This document shows positions 52,627 to 61,154 of a stretch of 64,000 bases of DNA, one piece after another. How positions within the stretch are numbered: the first letter of the stretch is position 1; every line of letters begins with the position of its first letter. The stretch lies in assembly GCA_038237665.1 (NCBI GenBank), contig JBBRYK010000003.1, forward strand, positions 1 through 64,000, written 5' to 3'. The position numbers and the translations under genes are program-made. This DNA comes from JBBRYK01 sp038237665 (GTDB lineage: Bacteria; Actinomycetota; Thermoleophilia; Gaiellales; Gaiellaceae). The notes below the pieces were generated by a model. It made no database searches. It saw only the letters and a list, made by a program, of their open reading frames with translations, and was not told the DNA's origin.

Positions 52627-53805
52627 GTGCGCGCCGAGATCGACAAGCGGGCCATGGCGGCGCTCTCCGCCGGCCACCTTGCCGTCGATTTCTCGAACGG
52701 CGCAGTGCCCGCGCTGCTGCCCTTCCTCGTCGACAAGTTCGGGCTCTCGTACACCCTCGCCGGGGTCGTCGTCCTCGCCTCGACCGTCTCCTCCTCCGTG
52801 ATCCAGCCCCTGTTCGGCCTCTGGTCCGACCGCCGCGGCGCGATCTGGCTCTTGCCGACCGGCGTTGCGATCGCCGGGATCGGCATCGCGCTCGCGGCGG
52901 CCGCGCCGAGCTTCGGCCTGGTCATCCTCTTCGTCGTCCTGGCCGGGGTGGGCGTCGCCGCATATCACCCCGAGGGGTCGAAGTTCGCCGCCTACGCGAG
53001 TGGTCGCAGACGCGCGAGCGGCATGTCCCTCTTCGCGATCGGCGGCAACGTCGGCTATGCCCTCGGCGCGATCGCGGCCACGCCGCTCGTGCTCTGGCTC
53101 GGCCTGAAGGGCGGGCTGCTGCTGATGGTGCCCTGTCTCGCGATTGCCGCTCTCCTCCTCGCCGGCGTCCCCTACCTTCAAGGGTTCGTGCCGGAACCGC
53201 CGCGCGGGCGAGGCCACAGTGGGGACGACAACCGGGGCGCGATGGCCCTGCTCCTCGGCCTGGTCACATTTCGCAGCATCGCCTGGTTCGGTCTCGTCAC
53301 CTTCGTTCCGCTCTGGGAGGTCTCGCTCGGCCACTCGAAGGCGTACGGCAACCACCTGCTCTCGGCGATGCTCCTCGCCGGAGGGATCGGGACCCTCGCC
53401 GCCGGGCCTGCGGCGGACCGCTTCGGGCGCCGGTTTGTCCTCCTGCTCAGCCTGCTCGCGACGCCGCCGCTGATCCTCGTCTTCGTGCTCGTGGGCGGCA
53501 TCGCGGGCGCGATCGCGCTGGCACTCGTCGGCGCCTGCGTGATCGGCACGTTCGGGGTGACGATGGTGATGTCCCAGGAGTACCTCCCACGGCACATCGG
53601 CATGGCCTCGGGACTGTCGGTCGGGCTCTCGATCGGCCTCGGCGGGATTGCCGCGGTCGGCCTCGGGGCCCTCGCCGACTCGGTCGATCTGCGCACGGCG
53701 CTCTACGTCTGCGCGGCGGCGCCGGTGGCGGCGATCGCGCTCGCCGCCTTGCTCCCGGGCGACACGGTCCGAAGGGGGCTGGCGCCCGAGCTCGCGGCAC
53801 CGTGA
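52627..53805 (+). CDS. MFS transporter, fosmidomycin-resistance-like
   Basis: A 392-aa major-facilitator protein with about 12 membrane helices. It starts with RAMAALSAGHLAVDFSNGA and contains AYHPEGSKFAAYAS, the family-typical acidic/Gly segment. Length and this motif match the Fsr (fosmidomycin resistance) group. It would be an exporter of drugs or metabolites. Start GTG 52627 with TAGGCT at 7 nt. It stands between the ABC exporter and the SCP2 gene. Confidence 0.87.
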   Translation: MRAEIDKRAMAALSAGHLAVDFSNGAVPALLPFLVDKFGLSYTLAGVVVLASTVSSSVIQPLFGLWSDRRGAIWLLPTGVAIAGIGIALAAAAPSFGLVILFVVLAGVGVAAYHPEGSKFAAYASGRRRASGMSLFAIGGNVGYALGAIAATPLVLWLGLKGGLLLMVPCLAIAALLLAGVPYLQGFVPEPPRGRGHSGDDNRGAMALLLGLVTFRSIAWFGLVTFVPLWEVSLGHSKAYGNHLLSAMLLAGGIGTLAAGPAADRFGRRFVLLLSLLATPPLILVFVLVGGIAGAIALALVGACVIGTFGVTMVMSQEYLPRHIGMASGLSVGLSIGLGGIAAVGLGALADSVDLRTALYVCAAAPVAAIALAALLPGDTVRRGLAPELAAP

Positions 53806-53841
53806 GATAGTTCCCTCGAGCAATCGAGAGGAGACGAGAAC

Positions 53842-54150
53842 GTGGCCGACAGCGTGCAGGAATTCTTCGACGGGCTCTCCGCCCGCGTCGACGAGTCCAA
53901 GACGGCGGGGATGAACAACTCGTACGTGTTCGACATCGAGGGTGCGGGGACCTGGACGGTGAAGGTCGCGAACGGCGCGGTCAGTGTCAGCGAGGGTGCC
54001 GAGGACAGCGACGTCACGATCTCCACCTCGGAGGAGAACTTCATGAAGATCGTCCGCGGGGAGCAGAACCCGACCACGGCGTACATGTCCGGGAAGCTCA
54101 AGATCAAGGGCGACATGGGCGCGGCGATGAAGCTCCAGAAGCTCTTTTAG
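53842..54150 (+). CDS. SCP2 sterol-binding domain protein
   Basis: A 102-aa single SCP2 domain: the helix SVQEFFDGLSARVDES, the strands VFDIEGAGTWTVKVANG, EDSDVTISTSEENFMKI and the last part YMSGKLKIKGDMGAAMKLQ. Such proteins bind lipids or fatty acyl-CoA, but in bacteria the ligand is unknown. The GTG start has GAGAGGAG. It ends in TAG at 54148-54150, in the same frame as the kinase gene that follows. Confidence 0.88.
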   Translation: MADSVQEFFDGLSARVDESKTAGMNNSYVFDIEGAGTWTVKVANGAVSVSEGAEDSDVTISTSEENFMKIVRGEQNPTTAYMSGKLKIKGDMGAAMKLQKLF

Positions 54151-54177
54151 CCGATCAAGCACTACTTTCCCGAGTGG

Positions 54178-54942
54178 CTGCCGGAGGCCGCCGCGGGGGC
54201 GGCTGACTACGCGGGGCGGCACCGGCTCCGCCTCGACGAGCCGTACCCGTCGCAGGTCGGCTACGTCGTCCCGGCCGAGCTGCCCGACGGCACGCCCGCC
54301 GTGCTCAAGCTCAATCCACCGGGCGCGCTCGAGTCGGTCAACGAGGCCGAGGCGCTCGAGCACTACGGCGGCGCCGGCGCCGTCCGGCTCCTGGCCCGCG
54401 AAGAGCACACGCTGCTGCTCGAGCGCTGCCGGCCCGGCACGTCCCTCTGGGATGTCCCCGAGGAGGAGGGGAACCCGATCGCGGCCGGCGTTTTCAGACG
54501 CCTGTGGCGGCCGGCGGCTCCTGGGCATCCCTTTCGCACGCTCGCGGACGCCGCCGCGGAGTGGGCGACTGAGCTCGAGGCGAGAAGGGAAGAGCCGATC
54601 GTCCGCGTCGCGGTCGAGTGTCTCCGTGAGCTCGGGCCGACACAGGGCGAGCAAGTCGTCCTCCACCAGGATCTGCACGGCGGAAACATCCTGGCCGCGG
54701 AGCGCGACGGCTGGCTCGCGATCGACCCGAAGCCGCTGGTCGGCGAGCGCGAGTTCGACCTGGCGAGCCTGATCCGGGATCGCCGGTTCGCCTTCGACGA
54801 ACGCCTTCCCAAACGTCGCCTCGATTTCTTCGCCGGCGAGCTCGGGCTCGACCGGGAGCGCGCGAGGGGCTGGGCGATAGCACACGCCGTTGCCTGGGGA
54901 AGCAACGAGGCGATGCTTGCTTCCGCGCGGGCTTTGCTCTAG
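54178..54942 (+). CDS. APH(6)/hydroxyurea kinase-like phosphotransferase
   Basis: A protein of about 254 aa with the phosphotransferase pieces VGYVVPAELPDGTPAVLKL and the catalytic loop VLHQDLHGGNILA, followed by LAIDPKPLVGEREFDLASL. This matches the streptomycin 6-kinase/hydroxyurea phosphotransferase family. Its coding frame, with uniformly GC-rich third positions, extends back to the TAG of the SCP2 gene, and no ATG, GTG or TTG lies before 54298. CTG 54178 is the likely start; ATC 54154 is another option. In-frame readthrough of the TAG is unlikely. Confidence 0.75.
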   Translation: MPEAAAGAADYAGRHRLRLDEPYPSQVGYVVPAELPDGTPAVLKLNPPGALESVNEAEALEHYGGAGAVRLLAREEHTLLLERCRPGTSLWDVPEEEGNPIAAGVFRRLWRPAAPGHPFRTLADAAAEWATELEARREEPIVRVAVECLRELGPTQGEQVVLHQDLHGGNILAAERDGWLAIDPKPLVGEREFDLASLIRDRRFAFDERLPKRRLDFFAGELGLDRERARGWAIAHAVAWGSNEAMLASARALL

Positions 54943-54943
54943 G

Positions 54944-56560
54944 TCATTCCTCGAGCTCGACCAGGAGCGCGCCGCCCGCGACCTGATCGCCCTCCGCGAC
55001 GTGCACTCGCCGCACGACCGCTTCGTACGGCGACACGAGCGGCGTCTCCATCTTCATCGCCTCGAGCACGAGCAGCGGCTGGCGTGCGCGCACACGGTCT
55101 CCCTCGCCCACCAGGACGCGAATCACGGTTCCCGGCATCGGCGCGGTCAGCGAGCTCGACTCCGCGGCGCTGCCCGCGCCGGCGGCGGCTGCACGATCGA
55201 CGTCCGGCGGCGCTTGCGGCGCGGGTGCGGGCCGGTTCAAGCGCCAGGGCCCACGCCAGGGGGCCGCCGCCGTCCGCACCGGGGTCGGCGTCAGCGGCGG
55301 GTTCTCGACGAGGAAGGCCGTGGTCGTCCGGCCGGCGCGCACCTCCGGGTGCCCGACCAGCCAGCGCAGGAACGGCAGATTCGTGGTGACGCCGGCAACG
55401 TCGGTCTCCGCGAGCGCCTCGCGCAGCCGGTCGAAGGCCTCGTCGCGCGTCGCGCCGTGGGCGATCAGCTTGGCGATCATCGGGTCGTAGGCGACGCCGA
55501 TCTCGTCGCCCTCCTCGACTCCGGCGTCGACGCGGATGCCCTGGGGCAGCCGTAGGCGCTCGATCCTGCCGGCCTGCGGGAGGAAGCTGACGGGGTCTTC
55601 GGCGTAGAGGCGCACCTCGACCGCGTGGCCCAGCAGGCACGGAGCCGCCTCGACGGGCTCGCCTGCGGCGACGGCGAGCTGGAGCTCGACGACGTCGACG
55701 CCGGTCACCGCCTCGGTCACCGGATGCTCGACCTGGATCCGCCCGTTCAGCTCGAGGAAGTAGAAGTCACGCCCGTCGAGCATGAATTCCGCGGTGCCGG
55801 CGTTGCGATAGCCGATCGCCCCGGCAAAGCGGGTCGCTGCAGCGAGGAGGCCCGAGCGGAGCTCCGGGTCGAGGGCCGGCGACGGCGCTTCCTCGAGGAC
55901 CTTCTGGTGGCGCCGCTGGATCGAGCATTCGCGCTCGAAGAGGTGGAGGACCGAGCCGTCGGCGGTGCCGAGCAGCTGCACCTCGACGTGTCGCGGCCGT
56001 TCGACGTAGCGCTCGCAGAAGACGCGGTCGTCGCCGAACGCAGCCTTTGCCTCTCGTTGTGCGGCCGCCAGTGCCTCCTCCAGCTCACCGGCCTGCCGCA
56101 CGACGCGCATTCCGCGCCCACCACCGCCGGCGGCGGCCTTGACGATCAGCGGGAACCCGAGCTCGTCGGGCTCGCCGCCCGGGGCAACGGGCACGCCGGC
56201 CTCGACCGCGATCCGTTTCGCCTCCAGCTTGTCGCCGCCCAGGCGCAACGCCTCCGCCGGCGGCCCGACCCAGACCAGCCCCGCCTTTTCGACGGTCTCG
56301 GCGAAGGACGGGCTCTCCGCGAGGAACCCGTAGCCCGGGTGGATCGCGTCCGCGCCGGACTCACGCGCTGCGCGGATGTGCGCGGCCGCGTCGAGGTAGC
56401 TCGAGATCTCGACGACCTCGTCGGCCGACCGGGCGTGCAGCGAGCCGCGGTCGTCCGGGGCGGCGACGGCGACCGTCCCGATTCCCAACCGGCGGCAGGT
56501 TGCGAAGACGCGGACCGCGATCTCGCCGCGGTTCGCGACTAGGAGGCGCTCGATCGCCAT
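54944..56560 (-). CDS. Acyl-CoA carboxylase biotin carboxylase/carrier subunit
   Basis: A 538-aa protein with a biotin carboxylase ATP-grasp part (ERLLVANRGEIAVRVF, HPGYGFLAES, KAAAGGGGRGMRVV, EFMLDGRDFYFLELNGRIQ) and a C-terminal biotin carrier domain (APMPGTVIRVL, biotin Lys in LEAMKMETP). It carboxylates biotin for a carboxyltransferase partner. With the enoyl-CoA hydratase and the 59588-61147 carboxyltransferase it fits methylcrotonyl-CoA or propionyl-CoA carboxylase. The shortened linker (about 90 aa less than MccA) may be notable. Start ATG 56560 overlaps the MFS gene by 22 nt. Confidence 0.92.
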   Translation of the reverse strand: MAIERLLVANRGEIAVRVFATCRRLGIGTVAVAAPDDRGSLHARSADEVVEISSYLDAAAHIRAARESGADAIHPGYGFLAESPSFAETVEKAGLVWVGPPAEALRLGGDKLEAKRIAVEAGVPVAPGGEPDELGFPLIVKAAAGGGGRGMRVVRQAGELEEALAAAQREAKAAFGDDRVFCERYVERPRHVEVQLLGTADGSVLHLFERECSIQRRHQKVLEEAPSPALDPELRSGLLAAATRFAGAIGYRNAGTAEFMLDGRDFYFLELNGRIQVEHPVTEAVTGVDVVELQLAVAAGEPVEAAPCLLGHAVEVRLYAEDPVSFLPQAGRIERLRLPQGIRVDAGVEEGDEIGVAYDPMIAKLIAHGATRDEAFDRLREALAETDVAGVTTNLPFLRWLVGHPEVRAGRTTTAFLVENPPLTPTPVRTAAAPWRGPWRLNRPAPAPQAPPDVDRAAAAGAGSAAESSSLTAPMPGTVIRVLVGEGDRVRARQPLLVLEAMKMETPLVSPYEAVVRRVHVAEGDQVAGGALLVELEE

Positions 56561-57669
56561 AGCGCTGCAAAGGTAAACAGGCAAAGCCCGGCGAGCACGA
56601 GGTACGGGACGGCGTCGGAGGTCAGGTCGGCGAGCGCACCGCTGCCGGATGAGCCGATCGCCTGTCCCGGCGCCCAGGCGAGATTCATCAGGGCGAAGGT
56701 GTATCCGTAGGTCAGGCCGCGCGCCTCGGCGATGTCGGCGAGGTGTGACATCGCCGGTGTCCAGAAGCTGCCGAACGCGATTCCGGCAGCGACGATCAGC
56801 GCCGCGAGTGCGAAGCGATCGTCCGGCCAGGGCAGGGCCGAGACGACGAGGGACGAGGCGATCAGGCCCGCACGGATCGGCAGCAGGCGTCCGCGACGAT
56901 CCGACAGGCGCCCGAGCAGTGGATTGACCACGGCTTCGAAACCCGCTGCGACGAGGAACGATCCTCCGATCAGCAGCGAGCCGCCGCCCAGGTGGTGGAG
57001 GCGAAGGGGGGCCAGCACCGAGAGCGTTCCGAAGAGCAGCGCGGGCAGGGTGACGAACCAGATCCCCGCGGCAACCGCGGGGCTCCGGACGGCCTCATAG
57101 AGGGCGGTCAGCGGCTGCGACTCGTGGCCCGAGGGCCGGGGTGTCGATGCGGCCCAGACGGCGAGCGCGAGTGCGATCCCGCCCACCGCGGTGAAGGCCC
57201 CGACCGTGCTCGTCGCCGATCCGATCCAGCCGAGAACGGGGCCGAAGAGCGCGCCGACGATGGCGGACGCCATGGCCGTTCCGATCAGCTCCCCACGCCG
57301 CGCGGCCGGAGCCGCTCCCACGAGCCAGGCGAGGCCCGCCGTCCAGGCGCAGGCGCTCGCGAAGCCCTGGGCGAGCCTGGCCGCGTCGAGAAAGACGATC
57401 GAGTCGGCGAGCCCGAATGCGAGGGTGGTTCCGGCCATCATCACGAGCCCGGCGATCGCGGTCGCGCGGGGGCCGAAACGGCCGGTCGCGAGCCCGCTCG
57501 GCAGGCCGCCGATCAGAGCGCCGGCTGGATACGCAGCCGAGAGCACGCCGGCTCCGAGCTTGGAAAGCTCGAAGCGATCGGCGTAGTGCGGCAGCAGCGG
57601 CGTCAGCGCCGTGAAGAACATCGTGTCGACGAAGACGATCGCCCCGACGAGCGCCAGCAGCTTCTTCAT
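56539..57669 (-). CDS. MFS transporter
   Basis: A 376-aa major-facilitator protein with about 12 membrane helices. It starts LLALVGAIVFVDTMFFTALT and has the loop SGLATGRFGPRATAIAG and the C-terminal loop RLSDRRGRLLPIRAGL, both typical. It may export or import an organic acid of the carboxylase pathway, but no substrate is known. It overlaps the biotin-carboxylase gene and follows the hydratase by 12 nt, so it is in the same operon. Confidence 0.87.
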   Translation of the reverse strand: MKKLLALVGAIVFVDTMFFTALTPLLPHYADRFELSKLGAGVLSAAYPAGALIGGLPSGLATGRFGPRATAIAGLVMMAGTTLAFGLADSIVFLDAARLAQGFASACAWTAGLAWLVGAAPAARRGELIGTAMASAIVGALFGPVLGWIGSATSTVGAFTAVGGIALALAVWAASTPRPSGHESQPLTALYEAVRSPAVAAGIWFVTLPALLFGTLSVLAPLRLHHLGGGSLLIGGSFLVAAGFEAVVNPLLGRLSDRRGRLLPIRAGLIASSLVVSALPWPDDRFALAALIVAAGIAFGSFWTPAMSHLADIAEARGLTYGYTFALMNLAWAPGQAIGSSGSGALADLTSDAVPYLVLAGLCLFTFAALWRSSAS

Positions 57670-57681
57670 GCGGCGAGGAGG

Positions 57682-58425
57682 CTATTCGCGCCAGGCAGGC
57701 AGGCGCTTTTCGAGGAAGGCCCGTAGGCCCTCCTGGCCTTCGTCGCTGGCGCGCCGCTCGGCGATGCGCCGTGCCGTCTCCGGTCCGTCGGGGCGTTCGA
57801 GGACCAGGCGCTTCGCGGCCCGAACGGCTTCGGGCCCCGCCGAGAGGATCTCGCCGATCAGCCGCTCGACCGTCCCGTCCAGGTCCTCGGCGACCTCGTG
57901 AACGAGGCCGATCCGAAGCGCGCTTTCGGCGCCGAAGCGCTCACCGGTGACGAAGTACCGCCTGGCGGCGCCCGGCCCGATCTTCGCCAGCGCGAACGGT
58001 GAGATCACGGCCGGGACGATCCCGAGCTTCACCTCCGAGAAGGCGAAAACCGCGTCGGGCGCCGCGACGACGATGTCCGCGGCGGCGACCAGCCCGCAAC
58101 CGCCGCCGAGGGCGTACCCCTGGGCCCGGCAGAGTACCGGTGCGGGACACGATTCGATCGACTCCAGCAGGCGGCGGAGCCGCAGGGCGTCCTCGACGTT
58201 CTCGTCGTGCGAGAGGTCAACGGAAGAGCGCATCCACTCGACGTCGGCCCCGGCGCAGAAGCTTTGTCCCTCGCCTGCAAGGACGACGACTCGGGCGTCC
58301 CCGACGTCAGCGAACGCCTCGCTGAGCTCGGCGATCAGCGCCGCATCGAAGGCGTTTCGCCGCTCGGGCCGGGCCAGGGTGAGGCGGACGACGCCCCCGT
58401 CGCGCGCTCGGCGGAGTGCGCTCAG
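57682..58425 (-). CDS. Enoyl-CoA hydratase/isomerase family protein
   Basis: A 247-aa crotonase. It includes LARPERRNAFDAALIAEL, GQSFCAGADVEWM, and the oxyanion segment YALGGGCGLVAAADIVVAAP. In the 3-methylcrotonyl-CoA branch of leucine degradation it would be 3-methylglutaconyl-CoA hydratase (LiuC-like), but other crotonase roles are possible. The conserved N-terminus has no ATG, GTG or TTG; the best start is CTG 58425, overlapping the stop of the 48-aa gene (CTGA). The first ATG, at 58233, would remove about 64 residues of the conserved domain. Confidence 0.83.
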   Translation of the reverse strand: MSALRRARDGGVVRLTLARPERRNAFDAALIAELSEAFADVGDARVVVLAGEGQSFCAGADVEWMRSSVDLSHDENVEDALRLRRLLESIESCPAPVLCRAQGYALGGGCGLVAAADIVVAAPDAVFAFSEVKLGIVPAVISPFALAKIGPGAARRYFVTGERFGAESALRIGLVHEVAEDLDGTVERLIGEILSAGPEAVRAAKRLVLERPDGPETARRIAERRASDEGQEGLRAFLEKRLPAWRE

Positions 58426-58568
58426 GAGCCGCCGCTCGGCAGCTTGGCGAGGAGTGCCTTCAGGGAGCGGAGCACGTCCGCCTCGTCGTGGCCGAAGTCG
58501 TCCAGGTAGGAGTGGAGCGCCTCGCGCAGGAGCCGCAGCTCTTCCTCCGTGAGCTCGATCGTGTGCAT
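58422..58568 (-). CDS. Small conserved-looking helical protein (48 aa)
   Basis: A 48-aa gene of acidic-basic helical character (TIELTEEELRLLREALHSYL, then DDFGHDEADVLRSL). It reads as a compact helical hairpin and is typical of small actinobacterial proteins of unknown function. TAGGCT lies 7 nt before the ATG, so it starts the operon of the hydratase and carboxylase. Its stop overlaps the hydratase CTG start. It is too short for a length cutoff of 60 residues. Confidence 0.6.
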   Translation of the reverse strand: MHTIELTEEELRLLREALHSYLDDFGHDEADVLRSLKALLAKLPSGGS

Positions 58569-58575
58569 GCCGAGA

Positions 58576-58581
58576 AGCCTA
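58576..58581 (-). promoter_or_regulatory. -10 box (TAGGCT) of the 48-aa gene and carboxylase operon
   Basis: TAGGCT on the minus strand ends 7 nt before ATG 58568, predicting a leaderless start for this operon. Confidence 0.45.
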
Positions 58582-58599
58582 CGCTCTCCTCGGTCCGTT

Positions 58600-58755
58600 T
58601 TAGAACGGACCTCGCGGCTCGTAGCTGCCGGGCCGGGCGCCGACGGCGACCATCGTCAGGCCGTCAGGCCCGGCGACGGGCAGGCGAACGAAGCGCACCG
58701 CCCCGGCCGGCCCGGCCGGGGCGATGTCGTCCAGGTGCACGACCGTATAGCCCAC
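58600..58755 (-). CDS. Short cupin-like N-terminal fragment or small protein
   Basis: A 51-aa protein starting GYTVVHLDDIAPAGPAGAV, which resembles the first 20 or so residues of actinobacterial cupin proteins, but the barrel motif is absent. GTG 58755 has a strong AAGGAG ribosome site, so it is probably translated. It may be a shortened cupin or a fusion remnant. It lies after the collagen-like gene and its hairpin. Confidence 0.5.
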   Translation of the reverse strand: MGYTVVHLDDIAPAGPAGAVRFVRLPVAGPDGLTMVAVGARPGSYEPRGPF

Positions 58756-58783
58756 GTCCGTCTCCTTCCAGTCGTCAAGACAC

Positions 58784-58818
58784 ATCCGCGGCCGGCACGT
58801 ACCGGCCCGGCCGCGGAT
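58784..58818. terminator. Strong hairpin between the collagen-like gene and the small gene
   Basis: ATCCGCGGCCGG (58784-58795) and CCGGCCGCGGAT (58807-58818) are perfect 12-bp arms with an 11-nt loop, 17 bp past the stop of the collagen-like gene. No T-run follows on either strand, so it may be a GC-rich terminator or an RNA-stabilising stem. Confidence 0.5.
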
Positions 58819-58834
58819 CGTACGGACAATTGCC

Positions 58835-59500
58835 CTAGCTCTGGGTGAGAGTCCCGACCTTGATCGCCGCGATGCGGATGTAGTTCGCCGTGGGCGAACC
58901 CGCGCTCGACTGGCACTGCAGATCGGCGGTTCCGGTTGCCGTGTAGTCGTTGGCGACGATGTTGCTCGTCGTGTCCGGCCCTCCGGAGATGTTCACCTTG
59001 CTCTCGTCGATCGATCCCCCAGCGACGAGGCGGCACGTGATCGTCGAGGCGGCACCGTTGAAATACGCCTTGGCCGAGATCACGTACTTCCCGATCAGGG
59101 AGATGCTCAGGCTCGCGATCGTCGTGTTGCTGGTCGTGACCGTGACCGGCCCTATGACCGACTTGGTGAACGCGTCACTCGGGCCTGCCGCGCCCACTGC
59201 GCCCGCTGGCCCTGCCACGCCTACGGGGCCTGCGGGGCCGGCCGGGCCTGACGGCCCGAGCGAGCCGCGTGGGCCGACGGGGCCGCGGGCTCCACGTGCG
59301 CCACGTGCGCCTGCCGGGATCTGTCCAGGTCTGAAGTCCTTCTTCAGGAGCGAGAAATCGATCACCTGAGCACTCCCGACACTGTTGGCCGGCGCGAGCG
59401 CACTCACGGCGGCGACGCTCGTTCCCGCGAGTGCCGCGAGGAGCGCGACGCACGCGACGATCAGCGCGGGCGAGAGCTGGAACCGTTCGAGCAAGCGCAT
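58835..59500 (-). CDS. Secreted collagen-like repeat protein
   Basis: A 221-aa protein with an N-terminal signal/anchor (SPALIVACVALLAALAG and TSVAAVSALAP), a short link, then a collagen-like region of Gly-X-Y triplets (GARGARGPVGPRG to GAVGAAGPSD, about 64-107) and a beta-rich C-terminal domain (TTSNTTIASLSISLIG). Proteins with this signal and Gly-X-Y design recur in Thermoleophilia, which supports the taxonomic call. It could be a surface or secreted filament. AGGAGG precedes ATG 59500. It stands inside the carboxylase gene cluster. Confidence 0.87.
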   Translation of the reverse strand: MRLLERFQLSPALIVACVALLAALAGTSVAAVSALAPANSVGSAQVIDFSLLKKDFRPGQIPAGARGARGARGPVGPRGSLGPSGPAGPAGPVGVAGPAGAVGAAGPSDAFTKSVIGPVTVTTSNTTIASLSISLIGKYVISAKAYFNGAASTITCRLVAGGSIDESKVNISGGPDTTSNIVANDYTATGTADLQCQSSAGSPTANYIRIAAIKVGTLTQS

Positions 59501-59587
59501 AGATCCTCCTGGGATTGTCGTTACCGGGCGTTGTCTCTACCGGGCGATCTAAACGGTACGGCGTGAACCGGATCCTTCAGAAAACGC

Positions 59588-61147
59588 TTACATGCGGAAA
59601 ACGCCGAAGGTGGTCTCGGAAATCGGCGCGTTCAGCGCCGCCGAGATGCCGAGCGCGAGAACGCGGCGGGTGTCGAGCGGATCGATGATCCCGTCGTCCC
59701 AGAGCCGGGCGGTCGAGTAGTACGGATTGCCTTCCGCCTCGTACTTGGCGCGGATCTCGTCAGGGTCGGCGTCGCCCACCATCGTCAGCACCGTGGCCGC
59801 CTGCTCGCCGCCCATGACCGAGATCCGGGAGTTCGGCCACATCCAGAGCTGGCGCGGCGAGTACGCACGTCCACACATCCCGTAGTTGCCGGCCCCGAAC
59901 GACCCGCCGACGATGACCGTGAACTTGGGCACCTCGGCGCAGGCGACTGCCATCACGAGCTTGGCTCCGTCCCGGGCGATGCCACCCGCCTCGTACTCCT
60001 TGCCGACCATGAAGCCGGTGATGTTCTGGAGGAAGACCAGCGGCATCTTCCGCTTGCAGGCGAGCTCGATGAAGTGCGCGCCCTTCTGCGCCGACTCGGC
60101 GAAGAGCACGCCGTTGTTGGCCAGGATCGCGACCGGATAGCCCTCGATCCGCCCGAAGCCGCAGACGAGCGTCTCGCCGTAGAGCGCCTTGAACTCGTGC
60201 AGGCGGCTGCCGTCGACGATGCGGGCAATCAGCTCGCGGGCGTCGATCTGCTGGCGGAAGTCCTCGGGAATCAGCCCGTAGAGCTCGGCGGCATCCGCCG
60301 CCGGCTCCTCCGGCACTGACGGCTCCCAGGGCGGTTCGGGCGGTGAGTAGTTGAGGTGCCCGACAATCGAGCGGACGAGCGCGAGTGCGTGCTCGTCGGA
60401 GGTCGCATAGTGGTCCGCCACCCCGGACTGGCGCGCATGGACGTCCGCCCCGCCGAGCTCCTCGGCCGTGACGTCCTGGCCGGTCGCCGCCTTCACGAGC
60501 GGCGGGCCGCCGATGAAGATCGTGCCCGTCCCGCGGACGATGATCGTCTCGTCGCTCATCGCCGGGACGTACGCGCCGCCGGCGGTGCACGAGCCCATGA
60601 CGGCCGCGATTTGCGGGATGCCGAGCGCGGACATCCTGGCCTGGTTGTAGAAGATGCGGCCGAAGTGGTCGCGGTCGGGGAAGACGTCGGCCTGCAGCGG
60701 CAGGAACGCGCCCCCCGAGTCGACGAGATAGATGCACGGGAGCCGGTTCTGCTCGGCGACCTCCTGCGCCCGGAGGTGCTTCTTCACGGTCAGCGGGAAG
60801 TAGGTGCCGCCCTTGACCGTCGCGTCGTTGGCGACGATCACGCACTGGCGTCCCTCGACGACGCCGATGCCCGTGACGATCCCGGCGGCCGGTGCCTGAC
60901 CCTCGTACATGTCCCAGGCGGCTAGGGCGTTCAGCTCGAGAAAGGCGCTGCCCGGGTCGAGCAGGCGATCGACCCGCTCGCGGGCGGTCAGCTTGCCGCG
61001 CGAACGGTGGCGCTCCGTGGCGCGTTCACCTCCGCCTTCGGCCACCTGCGCGGAACGCTCCCGCAGCTCGTCGACGAGCGCCTGCATGCGGGCGCGCCGC
61101 TCCATGAACTCCCCGGAATGCTCGATGCCTGACGCGAGCACGGCCAT
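59588..61147 (-). CDS. Acyl-CoA carboxylase carboxyltransferase subunit (MCC beta type)
   Basis: A 519-aa carboxyltransferase of the MCC/PCC beta family. Pieces are RHRSRGKLTARERVDRLLD, GVVEGRQCVIVANDATVKGG, the acyl-CoA oxyanion segments and GGSFGAGNYGMCGRAYSPR and WMWPNSRISVMGGEQAA. Sequence style matches methylcrotonyl-CoA carboxylase beta more than propionyl-CoA carboxylase. It would carry out the second half of carboxylation with the biotin subunit at 54944-56560. TAGGCT lies 7 nt before ATG 61147. Leucine or isovalerate breakdown is the likely pathway. Confidence 0.92.
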   Translation of the reverse strand: MAVLASGIEHSGEFMERRARMQALVDELRERSAQVAEGGGERATERHRSRGKLTARERVDRLLDPGSAFLELNALAAWDMYEGQAPAAGIVTGIGVVEGRQCVIVANDATVKGGTYFPLTVKKHLRAQEVAEQNRLPCIYLVDSGGAFLPLQADVFPDRDHFGRIFYNQARMSALGIPQIAAVMGSCTAGGAYVPAMSDETIIVRGTGTIFIGGPPLVKAATGQDVTAEELGGADVHARQSGVADHYATSDEHALALVRSIVGHLNYSPPEPPWEPSVPEEPAADAAELYGLIPEDFRQQIDARELIARIVDGSRLHEFKALYGETLVCGFGRIEGYPVAILANNGVLFAESAQKGAHFIELACKRKMPLVFLQNITGFMVGKEYEAGGIARDGAKLVMAVACAEVPKFTVIVGGSFGAGNYGMCGRAYSPRQLWMWPNSRISVMGGEQAATVLTMVGDADPDEIRAKYEAEGNPYYSTARLWDDGIIDPLDTRRVLALGISAALNAPISETTFGVFRM

Positions 61148-61154
61148 GCGGCGG

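Noticed and set aside
58784..58818. The perfect GC-rich hairpin as a standard rho-independent terminator
   Set aside because: The stem is strong but no T-run follows on either strand, so I list it with lowered confidence rather than as a proven terminator.
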